The position numbers were made by a program, and so were the translations under genes. Below, one piece after another: positions 49,527 through 57,778 of a stretch of DNA of 64,000 nucleotides (position 1 is the first letter of the stretch; every line of letters starts with the position of its first letter). The DNA comes from DASRQK01 sp964436635 (GTDB taxonomy: Bacteria > Bacteroidota > Bacteroidia > Sphingobacteriales > Sphingobacteriaceae). Under the pieces are notes generated by a model, which ran no database searches, was not told where the DNA came from, and was given only the letters and a program-made list of their open reading frames with translations. Where the stretch lies: contig CAYTDM010000010.1 of assembly GCA_964436635.1 (NCBI GenBank), positions 5,392-69,391 on the forward strand, written 5' to 3'.

Positions 49527-50819
49527 ATGAAGAAATCCTTAATTTTAATTTTATCAGCTGTTTGTATTCCTGTTTTTGGACTGTTTGCACAAAAAGCTAG
49601 TACCTCTTCGCCGTATTCAAAATTTGGTATAGGCGACACGCGTGTCAATCAACTTCCACAACTTCGTGCGATGGGTGGAATCGTGAGCGGAGTTCGACAT
49701 ATTGGACTATATAGCAACATCAATGTGGATAATCCAGCATCTTATTCGGCCTTCCAATTTACGGTCATCGATGCAGGCGTGAACGGCAATATTGCAGAAT
49801 TAAGTAATGGTACAAAATCTGAAACCAGCTATAACTATAATTTAAGCCATGTGAATTTTGGTTTTCCATTAGGAACCGCTGGCGGTATAAGCATGGGTGT
49901 GCGTCCTTTCTCAGAAGTCGGGTATAATCAAGTGATCCCTGATAGGATCGATACGACCCGCGTAAATCGAGGCTATGCCGGAGAAGGTGGAACCAATGCT
50001 GCATACATTGGATATGGAGTGCGTTTAAATCCGAATATTAGTGTGGGGGTAAACTTTAATTATGTGTTTGGTAAGATTAATCACATTCGTGGGGTTGAGA
50101 TGCCGGATCAAGTAGGCGCATTCAACACGCGTGAAAACGTAGAAACATTTATTAACGGGTTTTCATTTGGTTATGGTGCCCAATACTTCAAGCCGTTATC
50201 TGGAGGTTATATTTTGGTTTTAGGTTATAACGGTGCTATAGGGTCAAATTTGAATGCAGATAAGGATGTATTAACTGTTCGCACAAATTCAAAATTAGAA
50301 GACGGAACCGCTTATTTACCGATTGATACCATTTCGTTTTTTGAGGGGCAAAATGAAAAAATCAACATGCCTTTCAAACACAGCGCTGGATTTACCCTAT
50401 CAAAGGGAAATAAATGGATGGTCGGAGCAGACGTGAACTATGAAACGTGGTCAACGTTCAAACAAGGCAATCAACCTCAAACCTTACGTGATAGTTATGG
50501 ATTTGCTGTGGGAGCTCAGTTAACCCCAGACCCAACTTCTGTAAATTATTTAGACATTGTGGATTACCGTGTGGGGTTCAATTATAAACAAACGCCTATT
50601 CAAATAGGTGGGGAAGGCGTGGATCAGATGGCGGTGTCCTTTGGATTAGGCTTGCCATTGCCGACCATGTTCGGTTTCTCCTTTAATAAAGTGAATTTAG
50701 CAGCTGAAATCGGCCAAATGGGGAAAGTCTCGAATCACTTAGTGCGTGAGCGCTTTGTTAATTTCAGTTTAGGATTTACCTTAAATGACAGTTGGTTTAG
50801 AAGACCTGCATACGATTAA
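49527..50819 (+). CDS. Outer-membrane beta-barrel protein (FadL/OmpP1-like)
   Basis: About 430 residues with a signal peptide (LILILSAVCIPVFGLFAQ). The mature protein starts with TSSPYSKFGIGDTRV and MGGIVSGVRH, a hallmark of a Bacteroidota barrel family distantly similar to FadL/OmpP1. Alternating strands follow up to the end (NFSLGFTLNDSWFRR). Probably an outer-membrane protein of unknown cargo. It is followed after 17 bases by lptC, a neighbourhood also seen in other Bacteroidota, which suggests an envelope role. The TAnnTTTG box at 49471 fixes the start at 49527. Confidence 0.75.
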   Translation: MKKSLILILSAVCIPVFGLFAQKASTSSPYSKFGIGDTRVNQLPQLRAMGGIVSGVRHIGLYSNINVDNPASYSAFQFTVIDAGVNGNIAELSNGTKSETSYNYNLSHVNFGFPLGTAGGISMGVRPFSEVGYNQVIPDRIDTTRVNRGYAGEGGTNAAYIGYGVRLNPNISVGVNFNYVFGKINHIRGVEMPDQVGAFNTRENVETFINGFSFGYGAQYFKPLSGGYILVLGYNGAIGSNLNADKDVLTVRTNSKLEDGTAYLPIDTISFFEGQNEKINMPFKHSAGFTLSKGNKWMVGADVNYETWSTFKQGNQPQTLRDSYGFAVGAQLTPDPTSVNYLDIVDYRVGFNYKQTPIQIGGEGVDQMAVSFGLGLPLPTMFGFSFNKVNLAAEIGQMGKVSNHLVRERFVNFSLGFTLNDSWFRRPAYD

Positions 50820-50836
50820 TTCGAAATTTTAAGATC

Positions 50837-51406
50837 ATGAAAGTATTCAGCAGCCTTGCGGTACTTTGTGTTTTAATCCTTTTTGCTTCTTGTGAACCGG
50901 ATCTCAAGGAAGTGGATAGAATTGCTTCTATTCAAGCAGAAGAGCCAGTGGATGTGTCGACCGGAGTGGTTATTTTTTTCAGCGATTCCGCAAACGTTAA
51001 AGCCCGATTAGAGGCTCCAGAGATGCGTAACTATTCATCGGAAGCGCAACCTTATTACGAGTTCCAAAAAGGCATTACGATATATTTTTATGATGAAAAC
51101 GGGCAGGAAAGCCAAGTCATCACCGCCGATTATGCAGTGCGCAGAACGGTGGACGAAATCGTTGAGTTTCGAAATAACGTAGTGATAACGCGCTCAGACG
51201 GCATGATTATCAAAACCGAAGAACTCATCCATAACGAAAAAGAAAACACCTTTTATAACAGCGTTCCAATCTTTGGATATTCGAAAGACGGCAGAAACAC
51301 ATTTTCAGGAGCTTCCTTCAAATCCGACGGAGATTTCAAAGAGATCGAGGTTCAGAATACTACAGGTGTGATGCACATGGACGAAAGTCGTACTCCTGGA
51401 TTTTAA
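50837..51406 (+). CDS. lptC: LPS export periplasmic protein LptC
   Basis: A 189-residue lipoprotein (VLCVLILFASC with a lipobox Cys). The mature part has the repeating beta-jellyroll strands of LptC (GVVIFFSDSANVKARLEAP, GITIYFYDENGQESQVITAD, EFRNNVVITRSDGMIIKTEEL, FYNSVPIFGYSKDG). It should bridge the inner-membrane LptBFG complex and LptA in LPS transport. The family here is anchored by lipid instead of a membrane helix, as usual in Bacteroidota. The region around its stop codon is loosely repeated about 26 bases downstream. Confidence 0.85.
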   Translation: MKVFSSLAVLCVLILFASCEPDLKEVDRIASIQAEEPVDVSTGVVIFFSDSANVKARLEAPEMRNYSSEAQPYYEFQKGITIYFYDENGQESQVITADYAVRRTVDEIVEFRNNVVITRSDGMIIKTEELIHNEKENTFYNSVPIFGYSKDGRNTFSGASFKSDGDFKEIEVQNTTGVMHMDESRTPGF

Positions 51407-51581
51407 CAAGCAGCTTTGCTCCAGAATTTTACCTAATTTTCGGCTCTAATAAATAGGTATTTTAATTATTTTCTATTTTTTTTTATAAAAGTTGTATCTT
51501 GCGCCTCATTTTGGATAAACTCTAAATAGATAAGTCCACTTATAGTGCATATTATCAAGTAAAAAACTATTATTTTTCGAT

Positions 51582-53696
51582 ATGGGATTAATGAATTATT
51601 TGCGGAATCGAGCTGGAGTGGTGATTGTTTCTTTCATCGGTTTTGCGATTGTTGCGTTTTTATTGGGTGACGTTGTGAATTATGGCACACCATTTTGGGC
51701 TAGACAACAGAATCAAGTGGGTGTTATTAACGGGAACGTGATAGACTATAATGATTTTAGCCAACAAGTGGACCAAACCACAGAGATGTACCGTCAACAA
51801 CTTGGCGGAAATTTAAATCCTCAAATGAGAACTTGGGCATTGGATCAGGTTTGGAGTCAATTCGTTAATCGTGAATTGTTAAATAGTGAAGTTGAAAAAA
51901 TTGGTTTGACTGTCGGAAAGGCGGAATTAAACGAGTTGGTAAGCGGAAATAATCCATCTTACCAAATCTTACAAGCTTTTTCAAATCCTCAGACAGGTCA
52001 ATACGATCGCCAGCAATTATTATCATTCATCAGCCAAGTAGGAACTCTTCCTGCTAACCATGAAGCTGTATTGCAGTGGAGTGCTTTGCTTGAGAATGTA
52101 GTAAGTGAGCAATTAAACATGAAGTATAATAGCCTAGTAAGCAATAGCGTTTACGTGACGAACTTGGAGGCGAATGACGAGTACACAAGAAGAAATAAGC
52201 TTGCTAATTTTGAATATGTTCAATTAGATTATGCAAGCATTGCTGATGAAGCTATTACCTTGACAGACGCAGATTACAAAGCTTATTACGATGAAAACAG
52301 AAAGTTATTTGTTAATCTTGAAGAAACCAGAGACTTACTATTTGTAGAGTTTGATGCGAGTCCTAAAGCTCAAGATACCCTAAGAGTGTTAGAGCAAGTG
52401 CAAGGTTTAGCTACTCAATTAGCAGAAACAAAAGCAGATTCATTGTTTGCGGCAGTAAACTCTGATACCAAATATCCTTTTATGTATTATAAGAAAGGTG
52501 CAGTGAGCCCTTCTTTAGATTCATTAGTATTCAAAGCGTCAAAAGGAACAGTGGTCGGACCGGTGTATAATAACGGTGCGTTCGAAGTGGCTAAAGTAAT
52601 CGATGTGCGTATGAGTCCAGATTCGATTAAAGCAAGCCATATTTTATTGAATCCAGTGATGGAAGGTGGGCAGGATTTGGCTCGCGCAAAAGCTGACTCT
52701 ATTCGTAACTTAGTTCGTAATGGTGAAAGCTTCTCTGCATTAGCGATCCAATTCAGTGTGGACGAAGGCAGTAAAGTAAACGGAGGAGAATTAGGAACGT
52801 TCCCAAGAGGTTACATGGTTCCTGAATTTGAAGAAGCCGTTTTTGACGCTCGTAAAGGAGAAGTGATCGTTGTGAATTCTCAATTTGGTGTTCACATTGT
52901 TAAAGTTGAAGATGTCATCGGAAATTCACAAGTGGTGAAATTGGCGATTATCGACAAAGCCATTACAAGTGGAAAAGAAACCATCGATGAAGCATATAGC
53001 CATGCTACCGCGTTTTTCGGTGAAGTAAAAGATAATGATTTAGTCGGGTTAGCACAAAGCAAAGGCTTAGAAGTAAAAGAAGCGAAGCATGTAAATGGTC
53101 GTTCTTCTATGTTAGAATCTACGATGGTAAAACGCGATTTAGTTCGTTGGGCATTTGATGCGAAAAAAGGCGATGTTTCTGATAAAATTTACGAGTCAGA
53201 AAACAACGATAAATACATCGTGGCTCAAGTAACCGAAATTCGCCCTAAAGGTCAATTGCCTTTGGATGCTGTAAAAGAAACTATTAAAAACGATGTGTTG
53301 GATATGGTGAAAGCGAAACAATTAACTGAAAAGGCAAATGCAGCGTTGGCGCAAGGGGGTGATTTAGCATCGATCGCTTCGCGCTTAAATGCTTCTACTG
53401 AAATCGTAGAAAACATTGCGTTAGCGAATCCGGTATTGCCAAGTGTAGGAATGGAATATTCAGTAGTGGGAGCAGCTTTTGGTTCAGAATTGAATAAAGT
53501 AGTGGGTCCGATTAAAGGATACCATGGGGTATATTTACTGCAGGTTCAAGGTTTTGTTAATCCGGAGGCTCCAACTGTGTTAAGTGAATTGAAACGTCAG
53601 TTAGAGCAGTCGCAAGTTCAGCGCACTTGGAACTCGGTGTTCAAAGCCTTGTTAGATAATGCCAAGGTTACTGATAATAGAGCGCGGTTCTTCTAA
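51582..53696 (+). CDS. PpiD-like peptidyl-prolyl isomerase / periplasmic chaperone
   Basis: A 704-residue protein anchored by one N-terminal helix (AGVVIVSFIGFAIVAFLLG) with a SurA_N-type chaperone domain (VGVINGNVIDYNDFSQQVDQ). A parvulin PPIase domain (SIKASHILLNPVMEGG, GESFSALAIQFSVDEGSKVNGGELGTFPRGYMVPEFEEAVF) lies at about 345-450. A long helical C-terminal part repeats features of the N-domain. It should assist folding of envelope proteins. A near-match -7 box (TATCTTGC) lies upstream around 51495. An 18-bp hairpin follows the gene. Confidence 0.9.
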   Translation: MGLMNYLRNRAGVVIVSFIGFAIVAFLLGDVVNYGTPFWARQQNQVGVINGNVIDYNDFSQQVDQTTEMYRQQLGGNLNPQMRTWALDQVWSQFVNRELLNSEVEKIGLTVGKAELNELVSGNNPSYQILQAFSNPQTGQYDRQQLLSFISQVGTLPANHEAVLQWSALLENVVSEQLNMKYNSLVSNSVYVTNLEANDEYTRRNKLANFEYVQLDYASIADEAITLTDADYKAYYDENRKLFVNLEETRDLLFVEFDASPKAQDTLRVLEQVQGLATQLAETKADSLFAAVNSDTKYPFMYYKKGAVSPSLDSLVFKASKGTVVGPVYNNGAFEVAKVIDVRMSPDSIKASHILLNPVMEGGQDLARAKADSIRNLVRNGESFSALAIQFSVDEGSKVNGGELGTFPRGYMVPEFEEAVFDARKGEVIVVNSQFGVHIVKVEDVIGNSQVVKLAIIDKAITSGKETIDEAYSHATAFFGEVKDNDLVGLAQSKGLEVKEAKHVNGRSSMLESTMVKRDLVRWAFDAKKGDVSDKIYESENNDKYIVAQVTEIRPKGQLPLDAVKETIKNDVLDMVKAKQLTEKANAALAQGGDLASIASRLNASTEIVENIALANPVLPSVGMEYSVVGAAFGSELNKVVGPIKGYHGVYLLQVQGFVNPEAPTVLSELKRQLEQSQVQRTWNSVFKALLDNAKVTDNRARFF

Positions 53697-53717
53697 GAAT
53701 TCTGCGTTGATTTAAGG

Positions 53718-53765
53718 TTGTTTGATTTTAGCTAAATTTTTATTAAATTAGCTAAAATCAAACAA
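53718..53765. terminator. Perfect 18-bp A+T-rich hairpin between ppiD-like and DUF2480
   Basis: TTGTTTGATTTTAGCTAA at 53718-53735 and its exact reverse complement at 53748-53765 surround a 12-base A/T loop. It begins 21 bases after the PpiD-like stop and ends about 25 bases before the DUF2480 start. It lacks the usual G+C-rich stem and clean T-run, so it may terminate in both directions weakly or act as a regulatory or mRNA-stabilising hairpin. Confidence 0.6.
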
Positions 53766-53789
53766 TTGTTAATTTAGGGGGTACCTGTG

Positions 53790-54308
53790 ATGATGGAAAT
53801 CCAAGATAAAATAGTCAATAAAGTCGCCCAAAGTGGGTTAGTAACGGTGGATTTAGCCAGCATTTATCCGGTGGGTAAACGTATTCTTTACGACATTAAG
53901 GATAACTTATTCCATGGGCTGATTTTGAAAGAGAAGGACTTTCGAGAATTTGTTAAAACCCACGATTGGTCTGCTTATCAAGATGCTTATGTGGCGATAA
54001 CTTGTAGTGCTGACGCTATTGTGCCCACTTGGGCTTATATGCTGCTCGCAAATAATCTTCAGCCCTATGCAAAAGAAGTCGTTTTTGGCGATTTGGATGT
54101 ATTAGAAACGTTGTTATTTGAACGCGCAATGGCAGAAATGGATTTATCGCCTTTTGTGGATCAACGGGTCGTCGTAAAAGGTTGTGGAGAGGTTCCGATC
54201 CCGGCTTCAGCGTTTGTGAAGTTTACGGTGGAATTAAGCAAAATTTCTAAGAGCATTATGTATGGAGAACCGTGCTCTACGGTTCCTGTCTTTAAAAGGA
54301 AAAATTAA
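53790..54308 (+). CDS. DUF2480 family protein
   Basis: About 172 residues, cytoplasmic, of the Bacteroidota family DUF2480. Typical segments are IVNKVAQSGLVTVDLASIYP, LKEKDFREFVKTHDWSAY, YVAITCSADAIVPTWAYMLL and the C-terminal VVKGCGEVPIPASAFV. Function unknown. Start candidates ATG 53790 or 53793 follow a GGGGG-rich ribosome site (AGGGGG at 53776); GTG 53787 is less likely. Confidence 0.8.
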   Translation: MMEIQDKIVNKVAQSGLVTVDLASIYPVGKRILYDIKDNLFHGLILKEKDFREFVKTHDWSAYQDAYVAITCSADAIVPTWAYMLLANNLQPYAKEVVFGDLDVLETLLFERAMAEMDLSPFVDQRVVVKGCGEVPIPASAFVKFTVELSKISKSIMYGEPCSTVPVFKRKN

Positions 54309-54376
54309 ACCTTCCTGCAGGAATTTTGTCCAATCATAGCATTTAATGGATGGATGCGGATATTAAACAAAACAGC

Positions 54377-55198
54377 ATGATTTACAAAAAAGGTAAAAAA
54401 CATCTCATCCTAAGCCTATTCTTACCTGTTCTTCTTTTGTGTAGCGGCGTGTTGGCGCCGTTTAAATTTGCGCGAGCACAACAACTTCCGTTTAAAAAAG
54501 AATCTTCCTTTCAAGCAGGAGAAGAGCTTAAATACAAATTAAAATACGGGTTTATTTCTGCGGCTGAAGGGGTGTTATCGGTGAGTGATTCCGAGCTTCA
54601 ATTTAGTTCCCCACATGCCTTTAGACTTTCTGCAAGGGGGAAAACTTCTAATGCATTTAATATGTTGTTTCCGGTAGATAATCGGTATAATTCTTACATT
54701 GATTCTAAAACATTTTTACCCTATTTTTATACTGAAAATATTCGAGAAGGTAAATATAGAAGAACCGACGTGGTTCGATTTGACCACAAAAATAAAAAAG
54801 TCAACGGAAATAAAGGGGAGTTTATAAGTCCGAGTAATCAAACGTTTGACTTATTATCGGCTTATTACTTTGCAAGAAATTTAGATTTAACGAATGTTCG
54901 CCCGGGCCAATCTTTTAAATTGTCGTATTTTCTGAATGACGAAATTGCTACTCTGGGAATTGAATATATCGGAATCGAAACCATTGAGACAGAGTTAGGT
55001 CGATTAGAATGTTTAAAATTTAGTCCTGAGCTTAAACCAGGACGCGTTTTCAAAAAAAATAGCCGCATGTATTTATGGGTCACGAATGACGGGAACCGGA
55101 TACCAGTGCGAGCAAAAGTAGAAATTTTGGTGGGAACCGTGTCTTTGGAGTTAAGTTCTGCCACCGGATTGAAATATCCATTAGGTAAAAAATTATAG
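54377..55198 (+). CDS. DUF3108 family exported protein
   Basis: About 273 residues with a signal peptide (KKGKKHLILSLFLPVLLL, ending near FARAQQ). The mature part fits DUF3108: FQAGEELKYKLKYGFISAAEG, FRLSARGKTSNAFNMLFPVDNRY and LFLPYFYTENIREGKYRRTD-type strands, then DLLSAYYFARNLD and PELKPGRVFKKNSRMYLWVT. Probably a periplasmic beta-rich protein of unknown role. The frame opens at ATG 54350; ATG 54377 places the basic signal-peptide start correctly. The next gene begins two bases after its stop. Confidence 0.75.
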   Translation: MIYKKGKKHLILSLFLPVLLLCSGVLAPFKFARAQQLPFKKESSFQAGEELKYKLKYGFISAAEGVLSVSDSELQFSSPHAFRLSARGKTSNAFNMLFPVDNRYNSYIDSKTFLPYFYTENIREGKYRRTDVVRFDHKNKKVNGNKGEFISPSNQTFDLLSAYYFARNLDLTNVRPGQSFKLSYFLNDEIATLGIEYIGIETIETELGRLECLKFSPELKPGRVFKKNSRMYLWVTNDGNRIPVRAKVEILVGTVSLELSSATGLKYPLGKKL

Positions 55199-55199
55199 C

Positions 55200-55661
55200 A
55201 TGATAGAAGTTGGTCAGGTGTTAGTGAGCGAAGAGCTGCTTCGAGAAGAGTTTGTATGTAATCTTTCAAAGTGCAAAGGAGCCTGTTGTGTGGAAGGCGA
55301 TGCGGGTGCTCCGTTGGAACAATCAGAACTCGAAGTGCTGGAAGCTATTTATCCAGCAGTCTTGCCTTATATGACACATGACGGCATTGTGGCGAAATGT
55401 GCGATTGAAAAGGCTTATGAAGAAGGAAAAGTCGATTGGCAAAAACCTATTTCATGTCATTTGTATCCGATACGCATCACCCAATATCCAGGTTTTGATG
55501 TATTGAACTATGATCGCTGGCATATTTGCCACGCAGCTTGTAGCTATGGTAAAGAATTAAAGGTGCCCGTGTATAAGTTTTTGAAAACTCCTTTAATTCG
55601 GAAATATGGGGCTGACTGGTATGAAGAGTTGGAAAAAATCGCCCGTGATTTTAATGGCTAA
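55200..55661 (+). CDS. DUF3109 family protein with internal deletion
   Basis: A 153-residue cysteine-rich protein of family DUF3109 (related to YkgJ-type metal or Fe-S proteins). LSKCKGACCVEGDAGAPL, AKCAIEKAYEEGKVDWQKPISCHLYPIR, WHICHAACSYGKEL and VPVYKFLKTPLIRKYGADWYEEL match the family almost word for word. Members I know run to about 185-195 residues. Here roughly 35 residues between YMTHDGI and AKCAIEK are missing in frame, including a conserved Cys in the usual GKECAYV segment. This is either a real deletion or an assembly artefact. Function unknown; metal binding is inferred. Confidence 0.75.
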   Translation: MIEVGQVLVSEELLREEFVCNLSKCKGACCVEGDAGAPLEQSELEVLEAIYPAVLPYMTHDGIVAKCAIEKAYEEGKVDWQKPISCHLYPIRITQYPGFDVLNYDRWHICHAACSYGKELKVPVYKFLKTPLIRKYGADWYEELEKIARDFNG

Positions 55662-55722
55662 TGGAATTATCTTAGTATCTTTCGCTCAAATTTGAAATTG
55701 GTCAAACACCGCCCATAAATTC

Positions 55723-56694
55723 ATGCTCAAACTGAACGATATACAGAAACCGATTTCTAGCGAACTCGAGATTTTCGAAGAAAAGTTTAAAGCATCTATG
55801 AAAAGTTCGGTCCCTTTATTGGATCGAATCACGCATTATATTGTCAAGCGCAAGGGCAAACAAATGCGGCCAATGTTTGTGTTTTTCTCGGCGGGAATGT
55901 GCGGTGGAATATCTGAAAGCACTTATCGTGGTGCCGCTTTAGTCGAGCTGTTACATACCGCTACTTTAGTACACGACGATGTGGTTGATAACGCGAATCT
56001 TCGCCGAGGTTTTTTTTCAGTAAATGCTTTATGGAAGAACAAAGTCGCCGTATTAGTCGGTGATTTTTTGTTGGCAAAAGGCATGTCGCTCTCGGTAGAA
56101 AACAAAGATTTTGGTTTGCTGGAAATTGTGAGTGAAGCGGTGCAGCAAATCATTGAAGGTGAGTTGCTTCAAATCGAAAAGGCCAGGCGGTTAGATATTA
56201 ACGAGTCGATATATTTTGAAGTCATTCGTCAAAAAACGGCTTCTTTGATAGCTTCTTGCTGTGCATGTGGAGCCGCATCTGCTCAAGCCGATGCAGAGAC
56301 CATTGCTAAAATGCACGCTTTTGGCGAAAAAGTAGGAATTGCCTTTCAAATCAAGGACGATCTTTTCGATTTTGGCACAGATGATGTAGGAAAACCACTC
56401 GGGAATGACATCAAAGAAAAAAAGATGACCTTACCCTTAATTTACGCCTTAAACCAATCAAATAGAAAAGAACGTCAACACATTATACAGTTGGTGAAAT
56501 ACCATCACGAAGATAAAGAGAAAGTCAATGAGGTGGTCCATTTTGTGCGAGCAAGTGGCGGGATGGAATACGCGCATGCAAAAATGATGGAATACCAACA
56601 ACAAGCTTTTGACATTTTATATAGCTTCCCAGACAGTCCTTATCGCCAAGGCTTGGAGCAATTAGTAAGGTTTACAACACAACGAACAAAGTAA
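55723..56694 (+). CDS. Polyprenyl (all-trans) diphosphate synthase
   Basis: A 323-residue isoprenoid chain-elongating enzyme. GKQMRPMFVFFSAGM, the first aspartate-rich motif LVHDDVVDNANLRRG, GDFLLAKGMSLSV, KTASLIASCCACGA and the second motif FQIKDDLFDFG with GKPLGNDIKEKKMTLPLIYAL are complete. Likely product: the side chain of menaquinone (octaprenyl or similar); chain length cannot be told safely. The terC gene follows one base after its stop. Confidence 0.92.
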   Translation: MLKLNDIQKPISSELEIFEEKFKASMKSSVPLLDRITHYIVKRKGKQMRPMFVFFSAGMCGGISESTYRGAALVELLHTATLVHDDVVDNANLRRGFFSVNALWKNKVAVLVGDFLLAKGMSLSVENKDFGLLEIVSEAVQQIIEGELLQIEKARRLDINESIYFEVIRQKTASLIASCCACGAASAQADAETIAKMHAFGEKVGIAFQIKDDLFDFGTDDVGKPLGNDIKEKKMTLPLIYALNQSNRKERQHIIQLVKYHHEDKEKVNEVVHFVRASGGMEYAHAKMMEYQQQAFDILYSFPDSPYRQGLEQLVRFTTQRTK

Positions 56695-56695
56695 T

Positions 56696-57751
56696 ATGAA
56701 TCACGAAGTACTATTTTTTGGAGGATTTATCCTTTTTATCATTTTGATGCTGGCCATTGATCTTGGCGTTTTTACAAAAGGCAATAAGACCGTTAGCTTG
56801 AAACAAGCCGCCATTATGAGCGGCGTATGGGTTAGTTTTGCGTTGGTCTTTTATGTGGTTTTACGTTTTTGGGGTCATGAACTTCATGACATCCACTCAT
56901 TCGAACAATTGCTTTATATCAAAGACAAACACTTGCATAATTTTAACATTATACAAGATAATTTGGCGGCGAGCATAGAGGTGTATAATAAAAATCTTGC
57001 ACTGGAATACATCACAGGTTACGTCGTGGAGTATGCATTATCTGTCGACAATATCTTTGTGATGGTGTTGGTGTTTTCGTCTTTTGGCGTGGCTCCGCAA
57101 TATTACCATAAAGTCCTTGTTTGGGGGATTATCGGAGCGGTTGTTTTGCGCTTTATCTTTATTTTCGTTGGTGCGGCATTGATTAGTAAATTCGGATGGA
57201 TCTTGTATTTATTTGGGTTTTTCTTAGTCTATACTGGCATTATGATGTTCTTAAATCGTGATCAAGACGAAGAAATCGATCCGAAAAATCACACAGTCGT
57301 TAAATTTGCATCGAAATATTTTTCGGTGTATCCAACTTTTGTAGGGGGGCAATTTTTCCACAGAGAGAACGGTAAAAAATACATCACACCTCTATTTTTA
57401 GTGTTATTAGTGATTGAATTTACAGATGTGATTTTTGCAGTAGATTCGATTCCGGCCATTTTTGCGGTCACCAAAGATCCGTACATCGTATTTTTCTCTA
57501 ATATTTTTGCGATTTTAGGTTTGCGTTCCATGTTCTTCCTTTTGGTGAACATCATTCATAAATTCCACTATTTAAAAACGGGTCTTTCATTCCTGTTGGT
57601 ATTTATTGGTGCCAAAATGTTATTGCATAGCTGGCTTGCTGAGTGGGGCTTTACGACCACGCATTCCTTAATCATCATTTTAAGTATTCTATTCTTGAGT
57701 ATCGTCGGATCATTGGTGTTCCCTAAGAAGGAAGAGCGTCCTACGGCATAA
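56696..57751 (+). CDS. TerC family membrane protein
   Basis: A 351-residue integral membrane protein with about nine helices. EYALSVDNIFVMVLVFSSFGV and EFTDVIFAVDSIPAIFAVTKDPYIVFFSN are the two acidic-helix signatures of the TerC family. Members have been linked to manganese export and to metal loading of exoenzymes; tellurium resistance is the historical name. No tellurite genes are nearby. Directly downstream of the polyprenyl synthase gene. Confidence 0.9.
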   Translation: MNHEVLFFGGFILFIILMLAIDLGVFTKGNKTVSLKQAAIMSGVWVSFALVFYVVLRFWGHELHDIHSFEQLLYIKDKHLHNFNIIQDNLAASIEVYNKNLALEYITGYVVEYALSVDNIFVMVLVFSSFGVAPQYYHKVLVWGIIGAVVLRFIFIFVGAALISKFGWILYLFGFFLVYTGIMMFLNRDQDEEIDPKNHTVVKFASKYFSVYPTFVGGQFFHRENGKKYITPLFLVLLVIEFTDVIFAVDSIPAIFAVTKDPYIVFFSNIFAILGLRSMFFLLVNIIHKFHYLKTGLSFLLVFIGAKMLLHSWLAEWGFTTTHSLIIILSILFLSIVGSLVFPKKEERPTA

Positions 57752-57778
57752 GGAATACGATCAAGCGATTAAACCTAA

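Noticed and set aside
51392..51433. Duplicated lptC stop region like those of pfkA and pgk
   Set aside because: Only about 12 of 16 positions match at a 26-base period in A+T-rich DNA, which is too weak to claim.
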